In this document: in pieces, positions 1-8,067 of the stretch
Layout of the letters: each line of letters begins with the position of its first letter
Numbering within the stretch: the first letter of the stretch is position 1
Assembly: GCF_050589645.1 (NCBI RefSeq)
Contig: NZ_JBNGOQ010000001.1
Location: 558,001-622,000 of the forward strand
From: JBNGOQ01 sp050589645
Lineage (GTDB): Bacteria; Bacteroidota; Bacteroidia; Flavobacteriales; Flavobacteriaceae
Direction: 5' to 3'
DNA: 64,000 nucleotides
Made by a program: the position numbers and the translations under genes
The notes under the pieces: generated by a model
What the model saw: only the letters and a program-made list of their open reading frames with translations
The model's database searches: none
Told to the model about the DNA's origin: nothing

Positions 1-619
1 GTCTAAGTACCTCGGTCATGTTCTCTATGGCGCCATGGGTATATATTTTTCCTATGCCGGGGTCCAAATGTTTCAATAAACGCTGTGCCTTGCCCAAGGA
101 ATATCCAAAAAGCACAGAGGTTTTGCCCAAGGCCCTGTTCGTGGCCCACCAACTGTTGATCTCGCTAAAAACGTCTTTCTGCGGGACCCACTTAAAGGCG
201 GGCAAGCCAAAGGTACATTCGGAAATAAAAGTATGGCAGCGCACGGGTTCGTATGGGGTGGCGAGGCCGTCATCCTCTGTCTTGTAATCCCCGGTGAACA
301 CCCAAACCTCTCCTTTGTAGGCTACCCGTATTTGGGATGAACCAATGATATGACCGGCCGGATGCAAACTAAATTCCACGCCGTTCACTGTAAAGGATTC
401 ACCCCATTCCCTACCGGAAATGACGATGTCACCCAGGCGGTGTTTCACTATGGGCACGTTTCGGTGGTGGGTAATATATTTTTTGTGGCCCCAGCGACTG
501 TGGTCGGCATGTCCATGCGAGATAATGGCTTTGTCAACCGGCTTCCACGGGTCGAGAAACACCCCGGCCGCACTACAATAAATACCACTTTCCGTAAATT
601 CAAGAAGGGGTTTTCCCAT
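1..619 (-). CDS. Ligase-associated DNA exonuclease (metallo-beta-lactamase fold), 3' part cut off by window edge
   Basis: The visible 206 residues are the N-terminal part of an MBL-fold nuclease of the RNase J/CPSF-like group, of the type encoded beside an ATP-dependent DNA ligase and thought to act in DNA repair. The metal-binding HxHxDH motif is seen as SHGHADHSRWG (H35, H37, D39, H40). Further ligand regions read HPAGHIIGS and FTGDYKTEDD. The start chosen is the ATG at 619, giving MGKPLLEFTESGIY, which matches the usual beginning of the family. The frame stays open further upstream without another ATG. The gene runs off the window at base 1, so the C-terminal half and the expected ligase neighbour cannot be seen. 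The family call is recalled from motif pattern and is fairly secure. Confidence 0.85.
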   Translation of the reverse strand, partial: MGKPLLEFTESGIYCSAAGVFLDPWKPVDKAIISHGHADHSRWGHKKYITHHRNVPIVKHRLGDIVISGREWGESFTVNGVEFSLHPAGHIIGSSQIRVAYKGEVWVFTGDYKTEDDGLATPYEPVRCHTFISECTFGLPAFKWVPQKDVFSEINSWWATNRALGKTSVLFGYSLGKAQRLLKHLDPGIGKIYTHGAIENMTEVLR

Positions 620-690
620 AGCCCTGTGAAGGTACAAATTTTGCCCTAAAATAAAGTTTCCACAAATTAAAATGATGCGGTTTAAAGATT

Positions 691-698
691 TATATTTG
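691..698 (+). promoter_or_regulatory. Bacteroidetes -7 promoter box (TATATTTG)
   Basis: TATATTTG fits the TAnnTTTG consensus of the main Bacteroidetes sigma factor and lies 18 bases before the ATG of the TerB-like gene at 717. No clear TTG-type -33 box is visible upstream, so this rests on one element and position. Confidence 0.4.
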
Positions 699-716
699 CC
701 ATAAATTTCACATTGT

Positions 717-1148
717 ATGTCTATTTTAGATTTGTTTGATAGCGGGTTCAGAAAGCGCAATCAGTCCCATTTTGCAGCCATTGTTCGGGTAGCCATGAGC
801 GATGGGATAATCACAGAGGAAGAACGGGCTTTTTTACATAGACTAGCCGCCAAACTCCATATTTCGGAGGCCGACTACAAGAAAATTTTAAAGGATTACA
901 AATCGCACGAGATCAACCCACCGACGAGCTATGACGTTCGTTTGGAGCGCCTATACGATTTGGCGCGAATGGTCTATGCCGATCATAACCTGGGAGAAAA
1001 ACAGACCGCTCTGTTGGAACGCTTGGGGATTGGCCTTGGGTTTTCCACGGGAAATGTGGGCTACGTGGTGGATAAGGCCCTTAAGTTGGTCCACGCCGGG
1101 GTAGACCGGGATAATTTCATCGATGAGATCAAAAAGATGAATCGCTGA
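717..1148 (+). CDS. TerB-like (tellurite resistance TerB family) protein
   Basis: This 143-residue, mostly helical cytosolic protein resembles the TerB domain. It has two related helical acidic segments, AMSDGIITEEERAFL near residue 26 and ARMVYADHNLGEKQTALL near residue 88, which is the internal two-fold layout of TerB. TerB domains bind divalent metal through acidic residues and occur in stress-response systems. Many bacterial copies, like this one, stand alone without other ter genes, so a tellurite role should not be assumed. It is divergent from the exonuclease gene and preceded by a plausible promoter. No operon partner is visible. Confidence 0.75.
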   Translation: MSILDLFDSGFRKRNQSHFAAIVRVAMSDGIITEEERAFLHRLAAKLHISEADYKKILKDYKSHEINPPTSYDVRLERLYDLARMVYADHNLGEKQTALLERLGIGLGFSTGNVGYVVDKALKLVHAGVDRDNFIDEIKKMNR

Positions 1149-1395
1149 TTCAGGCGTTCCCTCTGTAGGTCTTAGGGGATAAGCGAATAGGAAATAGTCG
1201 TTACCGCATATTTCATAGACCTAGGTTCATAATTTTATGTGGATGGATGTAGCGTGCTTAGAAGGATGGTCCGTTAGTAGGGAGTGTAGCGCAACTATTT
1301 GAAAATCAAGACCTCAAAAGAGCCCAACTTTACTTTAGGTAATTGTAAAATGCTTTCCAGAAACCTTGATTCTTATAGTTTCCTTCCCTTAATCG
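1149..1395. other. Intergenic stretch without a supported gene
   Basis: These 247 bases separate the converging TerB-like and fbp genes. I see no reading frame, tRNA or strong terminator hairpin that I could defend. Confidence 0.5.
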
Positions 1396-2394
1396 CTATT
1401 TCATAAACTCTTCCGCTTTTTCCACCATCTTTTTGCTTCCGCAAAAGAAGGGTACGCGCTGATGAAGTTCCGTGGGCTCAATATCCAGGATGCGCTGATA
1501 GCCATCACTGGCCTTTCCGTTGGCCTGCTCTGCAATAAAAGCCATGGGATTGCACTCGTAAAGCAAGCGCAATTTTCCCTTGGCGGCTGTACTGCTCTTG
1601 GGGTACATATAAATTCCCCCTTTGATCATATTCCGATGAAAATCGGAAACCAATGAACCAATATACCGCGAGGTATAGGGGCGATCGCCCTCTTCCTTCT
1701 GACAGTATTTGATATAGTCCTTAACGCCCTGGGGAAAGTGGATATAGTTGCCCTCGTTAACGGAATAGATTTTCCCTGTTTCCGGGAACTGCATATTTGG
1801 ATGCGAGAGGTAGAAGGTACCGATGGCCGGATTTAGCGTAAATCCGTTTACACCGTCGCCCGTGGTATAGACCAACATGGTAGAGGTACCATAAACAACA
1901 TAACCCGCGGCCACCTGATTTTTACCGGCCTGCAGAAAATCGGCCAGGGTCACTGGGGTGCCTACCGGGGTAATCCTTCTATAGATGGAAAAAATAGTCC
2001 CCACCGATACGTTGACATCGATATTGGAGGAACCATCGAGCGGATCGATTAGGACCACATATTTGTTGAGATGCTGCTCGTCATGACTATTGACGCTGAT
2101 GAAATTGTCCTCCTCTTCGGACGCAATTCCACACACAATTTCCCGGTTCTTCAGGGTCTGTATAAATTTCTCGTTGGCCAAGACGTCCAGTTTTTGCTGG
2201 TCTTCCCCTTGGACATTGGTGTCGCCTACGGCGCCTAAAATATCGACGAGCCCGGCCTTGTTTACTTCGTGATTGACCACTTTTGCGGCCAAACGGATCG
2301 CGTGTATAAGCTTGGAGAGTTCTCCGGAGGAATACTGAAAGGAGGCCTGGTTTTCAATAATAAATTCCCCCAGTGTACGGTTCGCTTTCTGCAT
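1396..2394 (-). CDS. fbp: Fructose-1,6-bisphosphatase, class I
   Basis: The 332-residue enzyme hydrolyses fructose-1,6-bisphosphate to fructose-6-phosphate in gluconeogenesis. The length is that of class I enzymes. The metal and phosphate binding core LIDPLDGSSNIDVNVSVGT lies at about residues 115-133 (D117, D120, GSSN 121-124), with the acidic cluster SEEED at 92-96. The substrate region GGIYMYPKS and the C-terminal LRLLYECNPMAFIAEQANG are also typical. The ATG at 2394 gives MQKANRTLGEFI, the standard N terminus. It is divergent from the acetyltransferase gene, with a 114-bp shared upstream region that contains a perfect ATTTGT/ACAAAT inverted repeat at 2412-2425. Confidence 0.97.
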   Translation of the reverse strand: MQKANRTLGEFIIENQASFQYSSGELSKLIHAIRLAAKVVNHEVNKAGLVDILGAVGDTNVQGEDQQKLDVLANEKFIQTLKNREIVCGIASEEEDNFISVNSHDEQHLNKYVVLIDPLDGSSNIDVNVSVGTIFSIYRRITPVGTPVTLADFLQAGKNQVAAGYVVYGTSTMLVYTTGDGVNGFTLNPAIGTFYLSHPNMQFPETGKIYSVNEGNYIHFPQGVKDYIKYCQKEEGDRPYTSRYIGSLVSDFHRNMIKGGIYMYPKSSTAAKGKLRLLYECNPMAFIAEQANGKASDGYQRILDIEPTELHQRVPFFCGSKKMVEKAEEFMK

Positions 2395-2404
2395 GAATGG
2401 AATA

Positions 2405-2501
2405 GTGTTTTATTTGTGAACAAATATCGTGTATTTTGTGAAACTATAACGTTTTCGCCAGGGAATAGTTTTTTATATTTATAACTTTGTGTTTTATTTG
2501 T
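2405..2501. promoter_or_regulatory. Divergent promoter region with repeated 13-mer and inverted repeat
   Basis: The 13-mer GTGTTTTATTTGT occurs twice on the + strand (2405-2417 and 2489-2501), close to each of the two divergent starts. An inverted repeat ATTTGT-GA-ACAAAT lies at 2412-2425. A TAACTTTG box (2482-2489), fitting TAnnTTTG, lies 19 bases before the acetyltransferase ATG. That these are control sites for fbp and the acetyltransferase gene is inference. Confidence 0.4.
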
Positions 2502-2508
2502 AACAGTT

Positions 2509-2988
2509 ATGGATTACATCATTCGGGAAGCTAAAGCTGGAGATATGGCCCAGGTTTTGGGACTGGTCAGGGAACTCGCCATCTTTGAAAAGGAAAGCGA
2601 AGCCGTAGAGGTGACCGTTGCCGATCTAGTGGCCGATGGTTTTGAAGAGAACAAGCTTTTTCAGTGCTTTGTAGCGGAATCTAACGGCACCTTGGTAGGG
2701 ATGGCCCTGGTTTATCCACGCTATTCTACCTGGAAGGGCCCTGTAATCCATTTGGAGGACCTCATCGTTACCGAATCTATGCGGGGAAGTGGTTTGGGGA
2801 GCGCCCTACTGACCGAGGTGGTCAAGTACGGACACCGCCTAGGGGTAAAACGGATTAGTTGGGAAGTGTTGGATTGGAATGAACCGGCCATTGCCTTTTA
2901 CGAGGGCAAGGGTGCCAAAGTAATGCGAGACTGGGATGTAGTGCAATTGGATGAACAGGGAATACAAAACTTTATAGGAAATTTATGA
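2509..2988 (+). CDS. GNAT N-acetyltransferase, diamine/spermidine acetyltransferase-like
   Basis: This 159-residue protein is a single GNAT domain. The acetyl-CoA binding motif A reads MRGSGLGSALL at about 91-101. The preceding strand, YSTWKGPVIHLEDLIV, is characteristic of the thialysine/spermidine acetyltransferase (SSAT2-like) subgroup, and WEVLDWNEPAIAFYEGKGA follows near residue 119. The likely reaction is transfer of acetyl from acetyl-CoA to a small amine, but the true substrate is not shown by sequence. Its stop overlaps the start of the aspartate kinase gene by 4 bases (ATGA), so the two are translationally coupled. Confidence 0.85.
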   Translation: MDYIIREAKAGDMAQVLGLVRELAIFEKESEAVEVTVADLVADGFEENKLFQCFVAESNGTLVGMALVYPRYSTWKGPVIHLEDLIVTESMRGSGLGSALLTEVVKYGHRLGVKRISWEVLDWNEPAIAFYEGKGAKVMRDWDVVQLDEQGIQNFIGNL

Positions 2989-4238
2989 GGATTTTCAAAT
3001 TTGGTGGAGCATCGGTCAAGGATGCAGAGGGGGTAAGGAACCTGGTGGCGGTACTCGAGGAAGTAGGCCATGAGCATACTTTGTTGGTAGTGTCTGCCAT
3101 GGGCAAGACCACCAATGCCATGGAAAAAGTGGTCGATTCGTATTTTACGGATAAGGCTTCCCTGGCCCTGGCCTTGCACGAAGTCGTTTCCTTTCATAAG
3201 GAAATAACGGGGGCCTTGTTCACTAACCCCAAGCATCCTGTTTTTGATCAGGTAAAATTGCTTTTCGAAGAAGTACAGGGTTTCCTTGCATGGAACAAAT
3301 CGCCCAACTACAGTTTTGTTTATGACCAGGTGGTAGGCTATGGGGAATTGGTCTCTACGACCATTTTAAATGCCTATCTCAATGAGGCGGGAATAAAAAG
3401 CACCTGGTTGGATGTGCGAAGTCTTATCAAAACAGATAACAGCTATAGGGATGCACGGGTAAACTGGGAAAAAACGCAGCAAATCGTTTCCCGGGATGTG
3501 GACAAGGACAACCTATATATTACCCAAGGTTTTTTGGGGAGTGATGACAATAACTTTACCACAACCCTAGGAAGGGAAGGCTCGGACTATACCGCAGCCA
3601 TTTTGGCCTATTGCCTAAACGCCCGGTCCGTTACCATATGGAAAGATGTTCCAGGGGTATTGAATGCCGACCCCAGGTACTTTAAGGAAGCCACCCTCCT
3701 GCATAAAATATCGTATCGAGAGGCTATAGAACTTGCATTTTACGGGGCTTCCGTAATACACCCCAAAACCTTGCAACCCTTACAGCGTAAGGAAATTCCC
3801 TTGCACGTAAAGTCTTTTGTGCGCCCCAAGGACGCTGGGACAACGGTAGGGAAGGGAATAGGCCTGGAACCGGAAATCCCCTGTTTTATCGTGAAAAAAA
3901 ACCAGGTGCTCATGAAGCTGTCCTCCCTGGATTTTTCTTTCATCGTGGAGCATAGCATCAGTGAGATCTTTAAACTTTTCCACGATTATAGGATGAAGGT
4001 GGATCTTATTCAAAATTCCGCTATCAGTTTTTCTGTTTGTGTGGACAATAGGTTTGGTAAGCTGCCGGAACTGCTCAATGAACTACAGCGCAAGTTCAAA
4101 GTGGTACATCACGATAATGTTTCCCTGTACACCATACGGCACTTTAATGCCGAGGCCATAGCTTCATTGCAAAACGGGAGGGAAGTACTGTTGGAGCAGC
4201 GTGGAAAGGAAACGGTTCAGTTGGTGGTGAAAACTTGA
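2985..4238 (+). CDS. lysC: Aspartate kinase
   Basis: The 417-residue protein phosphorylates aspartate, the first step towards lysine, threonine, methionine and diaminopimelate. The N-terminal kinase domain shows KFGGASV at residues 5-11, the TLGREGSDYTAA nucleotide/substrate loop, and WKDVPGVLNADPR. The C-terminal part (about 300-417) has the length of an ACT regulatory region. It is monofunctional, with no homoserine dehydrogenase domain. The start overlaps the acetyltransferase stop by 4 bases. Regulation by an end-product amino acid is expected for the family, but which one cannot be read here. Confidence 0.93.
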   Translation: MRIFKFGGASVKDAEGVRNLVAVLEEVGHEHTLLVVSAMGKTTNAMEKVVDSYFTDKASLALALHEVVSFHKEITGALFTNPKHPVFDQVKLLFEEVQGFLAWNKSPNYSFVYDQVVGYGELVSTTILNAYLNEAGIKSTWLDVRSLIKTDNSYRDARVNWEKTQQIVSRDVDKDNLYITQGFLGSDDNNFTTTLGREGSDYTAAILAYCLNARSVTIWKDVPGVLNADPRYFKEATLLHKISYREAIELAFYGASVIHPKTLQPLQRKEIPLHVKSFVRPKDAGTTVGKGIGLEPEIPCFIVKKNQVLMKLSSLDFSFIVEHSISEIFKLFHDYRMKVDLIQNSAISFSVCVDNRFGKLPELLNELQRKFKVVHHDNVSLYTIRHFNAEAIASLQNGREVLLEQRGKETVQLVVKT

Positions 4239-4319
4239 CAATTCCGGCATCCCTGAATGTTAAAAGGGGGATGCCATTGGCTATTTTGTTATATTTACCG
4301 TTATCTAATTTCTGGATGC

Positions 4320-6128
4320 ATGGGTTTAGTGACCGCAAAGGAGGTAGCCAAGGCAATTAATCTGCACAAATACGGTTTTTTGGGGACTTCCGTCGGATGG
4401 ATTCTGTTGAAGGTCACCAAAATTGCTTCGATCAATCGTTTTTACAACAAGCATAAACACCTGGAGGGCGTGGCGTTTTTGGATGCCGTGGTGGCGTATT
4501 ACGAAATAGAGTTCGAAATCCCTGAAGAGGACTTTAAGCGTTTGCCCAAAGAAGGCCCCTATATCACCATTTCCAATCACCCCTTGGGGGGGATTGACGG
4601 TGTATTGCTGTTAAAACTACTGTTGCAGCACCGACCCGATTTTAAGATTATTGCGAACTTTTTGTTGCATCGGGTGGAACCGCTGGCCGGATACATATTG
4701 CCCGTGAACCCCTTTGAAAACCACAAGGATGCCAAAAGCAGTGTATCGGGCTTTAAAAGCGCTCTTATGCATTTAAGGGAAGGCCACCCCTTGGGTATTT
4801 TCCCGGCCGGGGAAGTTTCTACCTATCGGGACGGGAAACTGATTGTGGACCGACCTTGGGAAGAGGCCGCCCTAAAGCTCATACAACGTGCCGAAGTACC
4901 GGTAGTGCCTATATATTTCCATGCAAAGAACAGTAGGCTGTTCTACCGCTTGTCAAAGATCAGTGATGTTTTCAGGACCGCAAAATTACCATCAGAAGTC
5001 ACCTCCCAAAGAAATAGGCTCATCCGGGTAAGGATCGGCCAACCCATTTCCGTAACGGCGCAACAGGAAAACAAGACTCTGGAGGAGTTTTCGGATCTGC
5101 TGCGGAAGAAAACATATATTCTTGCCAATGCGTACGAGAAGGAGCGACTTATCGATAAAGTGCCTTCTACCCTAAAGATACCCAAACCTCCCAGGCGAAT
5201 AGCTTCTGCCGTACGTACCGAGGTAATCGAGGGCGAAATTGAACGATTACGGGAAAAGGACTGTAGATTGTTGCAGAGCAAGAACTACGAGGTCTTTTTG
5301 GCCAAAAAGGCCGATATGCCGTTCATTCTGCAGGAAATTGGCAGGCAACGCGAGGTCACTTTCAGGGCCATAGGCGAAGGCACCAATAATTCCATTGATT
5401 TGGATGAATTTGATTCCTACTATTACCATTTGTTCCTTTGGGACGATGAGGAAAAGAACATTGTAGGAGCCTATCGTATGGGAATGGGCGCCGATATCTT
5501 TGAAAAATATGGAATCGATGGATTTTACCTTCAGGACCTGTTCCGTGTAGAGCCCGAACTTTATGGGATGATGAGGCAATCCATTGAGATGGGCCGGGCC
5601 TATATCGTAAAGGAATACCAACAAAAGCCCATGCCATTGTTCCTATTGTGGAAGGGTATCGTACATACTACCTTGCGGCATCCGGAACACAAATATTTAA
5701 TTGGTGGGGTAAGCATTAGCAACCAATTTTCCAATTTCTCCAAGTCCCTGATGATCGAGTTTATGAAATCGCATTATTGGGACCCTTATGTGGCCCAATA
5801 TATACACCCCAAAAAGGAATTCAAAGTAAAATTGAAAGATGCAGACAAGGAATTCGTCTTTGACGAGACGAAGGCCGATCTGAACAAATTTGATCGCATT
5901 ATTGATGAGGTAGAACCGGGAAGTCTGCGTTTGCCCGTGTTGATCAAAAAGTACATCAAACAGAACGCAAAAGTCATCGCCTTTAACGTGGACCCCCTCT
6001 TCAACAATTCGGTAGACGGACTCATGTATATTAAGATATCGGATTTACCCGAAAGTACGGTCAAGCCTGTCATGGAAGAATTCCAGGCCGAGCTGGAACG
6101 CAAACTTATGGAAGGCACAAAGCTCTAG
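4320..6128 (+). CDS. olsF: Fused acyltransferase, OlsF-like ornithine (amino acid) lipid synthase
   Basis: This 602-residue protein fuses two acyltransferase modules. The N-terminal half has the glycerophosphate-acyltransferase-like motif ISNHPLGGIDG near residue 80 and FPAGEVS near residue 160, as in OlsA/hemolysin-type O-acyltransferases. The C-terminal half (from about residue 330) has a GNAT-like region with YRMGMGADI and FYLQDLFRVEPEL. This order matches OlsF, the bifunctional enzyme known from Serratia and Flavobacterium that makes ornithine lipids in two acylation steps. The ATG at 4320 (MGLVTAKEVAKAI) is preferred to the in-frame start at 4257, whose extra 21 residues look like read-through of the upstream region. 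It ends 5 bases from the end of the convergent arsC gene. The amino acid acylated (ornithine, glycine or other) is not certain. Confidence 0.8.
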   Translation: MGLVTAKEVAKAINLHKYGFLGTSVGWILLKVTKIASINRFYNKHKHLEGVAFLDAVVAYYEIEFEIPEEDFKRLPKEGPYITISNHPLGGIDGVLLLKLLLQHRPDFKIIANFLLHRVEPLAGYILPVNPFENHKDAKSSVSGFKSALMHLREGHPLGIFPAGEVSTYRDGKLIVDRPWEEAALKLIQRAEVPVVPIYFHAKNSRLFYRLSKISDVFRTAKLPSEVTSQRNRLIRVRIGQPISVTAQQENKTLEEFSDLLRKKTYILANAYEKERLIDKVPSTLKIPKPPRRIASAVRTEVIEGEIERLREKDCRLLQSKNYEVFLAKKADMPFILQEIGRQREVTFRAIGEGTNNSIDLDEFDSYYYHLFLWDDEEKNIVGAYRMGMGADIFEKYGIDGFYLQDLFRVEPELYGMMRQSIEMGRAYIVKEYQQKPMPLFLLWKGIVHTTLRHPEHKYLIGGVSISNQFSNFSKSLMIEFMKSHYWDPYVAQYIHPKKEFKVKLKDADKEFVFDETKADLNKFDRIIDEVEPGSLRLPVLIKKYIKQNAKVIAFNVDPLFNNSVDGLMYIKISDLPESTVKPVMEEFQAELERKLMEGTKL

Positions 6129-6133
6129 CGGTG

Positions 6134-6553
6134 CTAGGAAAGTTTTTCACGGACAAAACGCGCACAAAAATCACGGATTTCGTTCCTTGCCCTTAAAAAG
6201 GCGGCGTGCTTCGTTTCCTCGTTTCCCTCTACCTTGGAGGGGTCAAAAAAGTTATGGTGAATACGCTCTGCTCCTTTTGATGGAATAAAAGGGCAGTTTT
6301 CCTTGGCATGATCGCACACCGTAATGATGAAATCCCAGCTTATGCCCTGGTATTCGTCCACATGGTTGGAGGTATGTCCGGAAATATCGATGCCATCTTC
6401 CCGCATAATGGCCACTGCCCCCGGATTTAAACCATGGGTCTCTATACCTGCACTGTAAATTTGGGCCAAACCCTTTTGGAGTTGATTGAGATAACCATGG
6501 GCCATTTGGCTTCTGCAGGAGTTGCCTGTACACAGGACTAAAATGTTTTTCAT
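6134..6553 (-). CDS. arsC: Arsenate reductase, thioredoxin-coupled type
   Basis: The 139-residue protein belongs to the low-molecular-weight tyrosine phosphatase fold arsenate reductases, which reduce arsenate to arsenite. The P-loop CTGNSCRSQ begins at C8, and the second and third redox cysteines are C80 and C87 (TVCDHAKENCPF). This is the three-cysteine relay of the Staphylococcus pI258 type, which is recycled by thioredoxin. It is the last gene of the arsR operon, 106 bases after the acetyltransferase gene, and abuts the convergent olsF-like gene. A thioredoxin gene lies elsewhere in the window (60.7 kb). Confidence 0.93.
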   Translation of the reverse strand: MKNILVLCTGNSCRSQMAHGYLNQLQKGLAQIYSAGIETHGLNPGAVAIMREDGIDISGHTSNHVDEYQGISWDFIITVCDHAKENCPFIPSKGAERIHHNFFDPSKVEGNEETKHAAFLRARNEIRDFCARFVREKLS

Positions 6554-6659
6554 TCTTTTAATTGGGTTTAATTTCTTTGACCAGGGTCCAAGGGTTTTCG
6601 TTGCTATCTTGTGCAGATCCTATAGGTACAGCCATCTATTTTGTTTGTAGGGCAAAAGT

Positions 6660-7151
6660 TCAATCCACACCTACCCGCTTGCTCCTTCTTTCATAAAGCA
6701 GGTTGTCCTTCCAAACACCGTGCAATTGACCTACGCGTTCCCGTGCGCCGATAAAACGGAACCCCATGCGTTCGTGCAATTTAATGCTCGAGGTGTTTTC
6801 CGGGAAAATACCCGATTGCAATGTCCAAAAACCGGCCGCTTCGCTTTGTGTTATAAGTGCCTCCATGAGCCGTTTGCCTACGCCCATACCCCGGCTAGAC
6901 TGGCCTATGTATACACTTACTTCGGCAACACCTCCATAGACACATCTGCCCGACACTGGAGATAGGGCCGCCCATCCCAAAATATGCTCGTCCTCTATGG
7001 CAACTACCCGGCAATCTTTCAAATGTGCCCGGTCCCAATCCTCGTAGGGGGGAACCTGGGTCTCAAAAGTAGCAAAACCCGTAGCGATTCCTTCAGCGTA
7101 AATGGCGGAGACCCTATGCCAATCTTTTGGTTTCATTGCTCTAAGTTCCAT
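6660..7151 (-). CDS. GNAT acetyltransferase, ArsN1-like (arsinothricin/phosphinothricin type)
   Basis: The 163-residue GNAT protein has AEVSVYIGQSSRGMGVGKRL (acetyl-CoA motif A, near residue 80) and an N-terminal segment GIATGFATFETQVPPYEDW, typical of the Pat/ArsN group that acetylates phosphinothricin-like amino acids. Placement inside an arsenic operon favours ArsN1, which inactivates the organoarsenical antibiotic arsinothricin. The ATG at 7151 is 9 bases beyond the stop of the upstream gene. The alternative TTG at 7169 would overlap it and is less likely. Substrate assignment rests on context plus family resemblance. Confidence 0.8.
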   Translation of the reverse strand: MELRAMKPKDWHRVSAIYAEGIATGFATFETQVPPYEDWDRAHLKDCRVVAIEDEHILGWAALSPVSGRCVYGGVAEVSVYIGQSSRGMGVGKRLMEALITQSEAAGFWTLQSGIFPENTSSIKLHERMGFRFIGARERVGQLHGVWKDNLLYERRSKRVGVD

Positions 7152-7162
7152 ATACCCTATGG

Positions 7163-7645
7163 TTAGCAACAGCCACTAGCCGGATCGCAACACGCCTCTT
7201 CCGTGGCACCAACGGCCACCCCACAGGTTTCCTTGGCCTTACAGTCCGTTTTTTCCACACCTAACTTAAGCAGCAGTCGGTCTGGAGCTACCTGGATGTC
7301 GTTCACAAAAAGCTGTGCAGTATGAAAATGTGCATTGCTGTATTCGAATTTTAGCTCGGTATCCTGGTTCAGAGGTTTAATGCCGTTTACTTTTTTGAGA
7401 ATGCCCAGTGCTTTGTAAGCCGACATATAGTCCTTTTTATCCCTTTCAGTCGGACTCTCCCAAAGTTGGATGACGGTCTCCTTCCAAAAATCGGTTCCCG
7501 CACCGCAGTCTACCGAATCTACGGTGATGTTCTTAACTTCGGTTATGTGATAGTTGGCTCCCACGGTATGCCCATCCCGATACTCAAAGAGAAGGCTTTT
7601 TTTGGGATGTTCCTTTAACAATGATAAAAATTCCTTGGTTTGCAT
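7163..7645 (-). CDS. DUF6428 family protein with cysteine-rich C-terminal tail
   Basis: This is a 160-residue protein of the DUF6428 type often found beside arsR and arsC in Bacteroidetes; its function is unknown. Residues 1-130 form a soluble domain with HITEVKNITVDSVDCG and LWESPTERDKKDYMSAYKAL. The last 26 residues carry six cysteines (C135, C141, C152, C153, C159, C160), ending ACCDPASGCC. Such vicinal thiols can bind arsenite or soft metals, which would suit the operon; this is inference. It lies 16 bases after arsR, so co-transcription is likely. Confidence 0.8.
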   Translation of the reverse strand: MQTKEFLSLLKEHPKKSLLFEYRDGHTVGANYHITEVKNITVDSVDCGAGTDFWKETVIQLWESPTERDKKDYMSAYKALGILKKVNGIKPLNQDTELKFEYSNAHFHTAQLFVNDIQVAPDRLLLKLGVEKTDCKAKETCGVAVGATEEACCDPASGCC

Positions 7646-7661
7646 AAAATGAATGTTTAAA

Positions 7662-7985
7662 TCAACAACAGTTAAATTTTGTCTTTTCGAAAAAGGAGTT
7701 TAACAGCCCTTGTATTTCGGACCATTTCTCCAGGTTAATACAGTAACATATTTTTTTTCCCGTTATCTCACCTTTGATCAAATCAATACTTTTTAATTCC
7801 TTAAGGTGCTGCGAAATAGTGGGTTGGGCCAGCCCAATTTCTTCAACAATATCATTGCAGATGCAGGCGTCCTGACCGCTTATATATTCCAGAATGGCGA
7901 TTCGTGCCGGATTGGCCAGTACCCTAAAGATCACGGCCAATTCATTTTGTTCGGTATTGAAGATATCTGTTTTGGTAATGCCCAT
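7662..7985 (-). CDS. arsR: ArsR-family arsenic-responsive repressor
   Basis: The 107-residue winged-helix protein has the ArsR pattern VLANPARIAILEYI at about 22-35 and the recognition helix GLAQPTISQHLKELKSI at 51-67. Possible arsenite ligands are C41 and C43 (ACICND, the family metal-site position), C80 and C82 (KICYCIN) and the C-terminal C106-C107. It heads the operon arsR-DUF6428-arsN-arsC. Repression relieved by arsenite is the usual mode, and a palindrome lies just upstream. Confidence 0.93.
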   Translation of the reverse strand: MGITKTDIFNTEQNELAVIFRVLANPARIAILEYISGQDACICNDIVEEIGLAQPTISQHLKELKSIDLIKGEITGKKICYCINLEKWSEIQGLLNSFFEKTKFNCC

Positions 7986-7996
7986 AACATATTTAT

Positions 7997-8026
7997 ATAT
8001 TGCAATATTACGATAATAAAACGTAA
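7997..8026 (-). promoter_or_regulatory. Probable arsR operator region
   Basis: A perfect 12-bp palindrome ATATTGCAATAT (7997-8008) lies 12 bases before the arsR start. A second inverted pair, TTACG (8008-8012) and CGTAA (8022-8026), adjoins it. The AT-rich context fits a promoter. Autoregulation by ArsR is inferred from position. Confidence 0.55.
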
Positions 8027-8028
8027 TA

Positions 8029-8060
8029 AAAAAGTCAGACGGTAAAAAATCTGACTTTAT
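8029..8060 (-). terminator. Intrinsic terminator after the TM2 gene
   Basis: AAAGTCAGA (8031-8039) pairs with TCTGACTTT (8050-8058) around a 10-base loop, and a T-run follows on the minus strand. It closes the TM2 gene and separates it from the arsR promoter. Confidence 0.7.
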
Positions 8061-8067
8061 ACATTGA

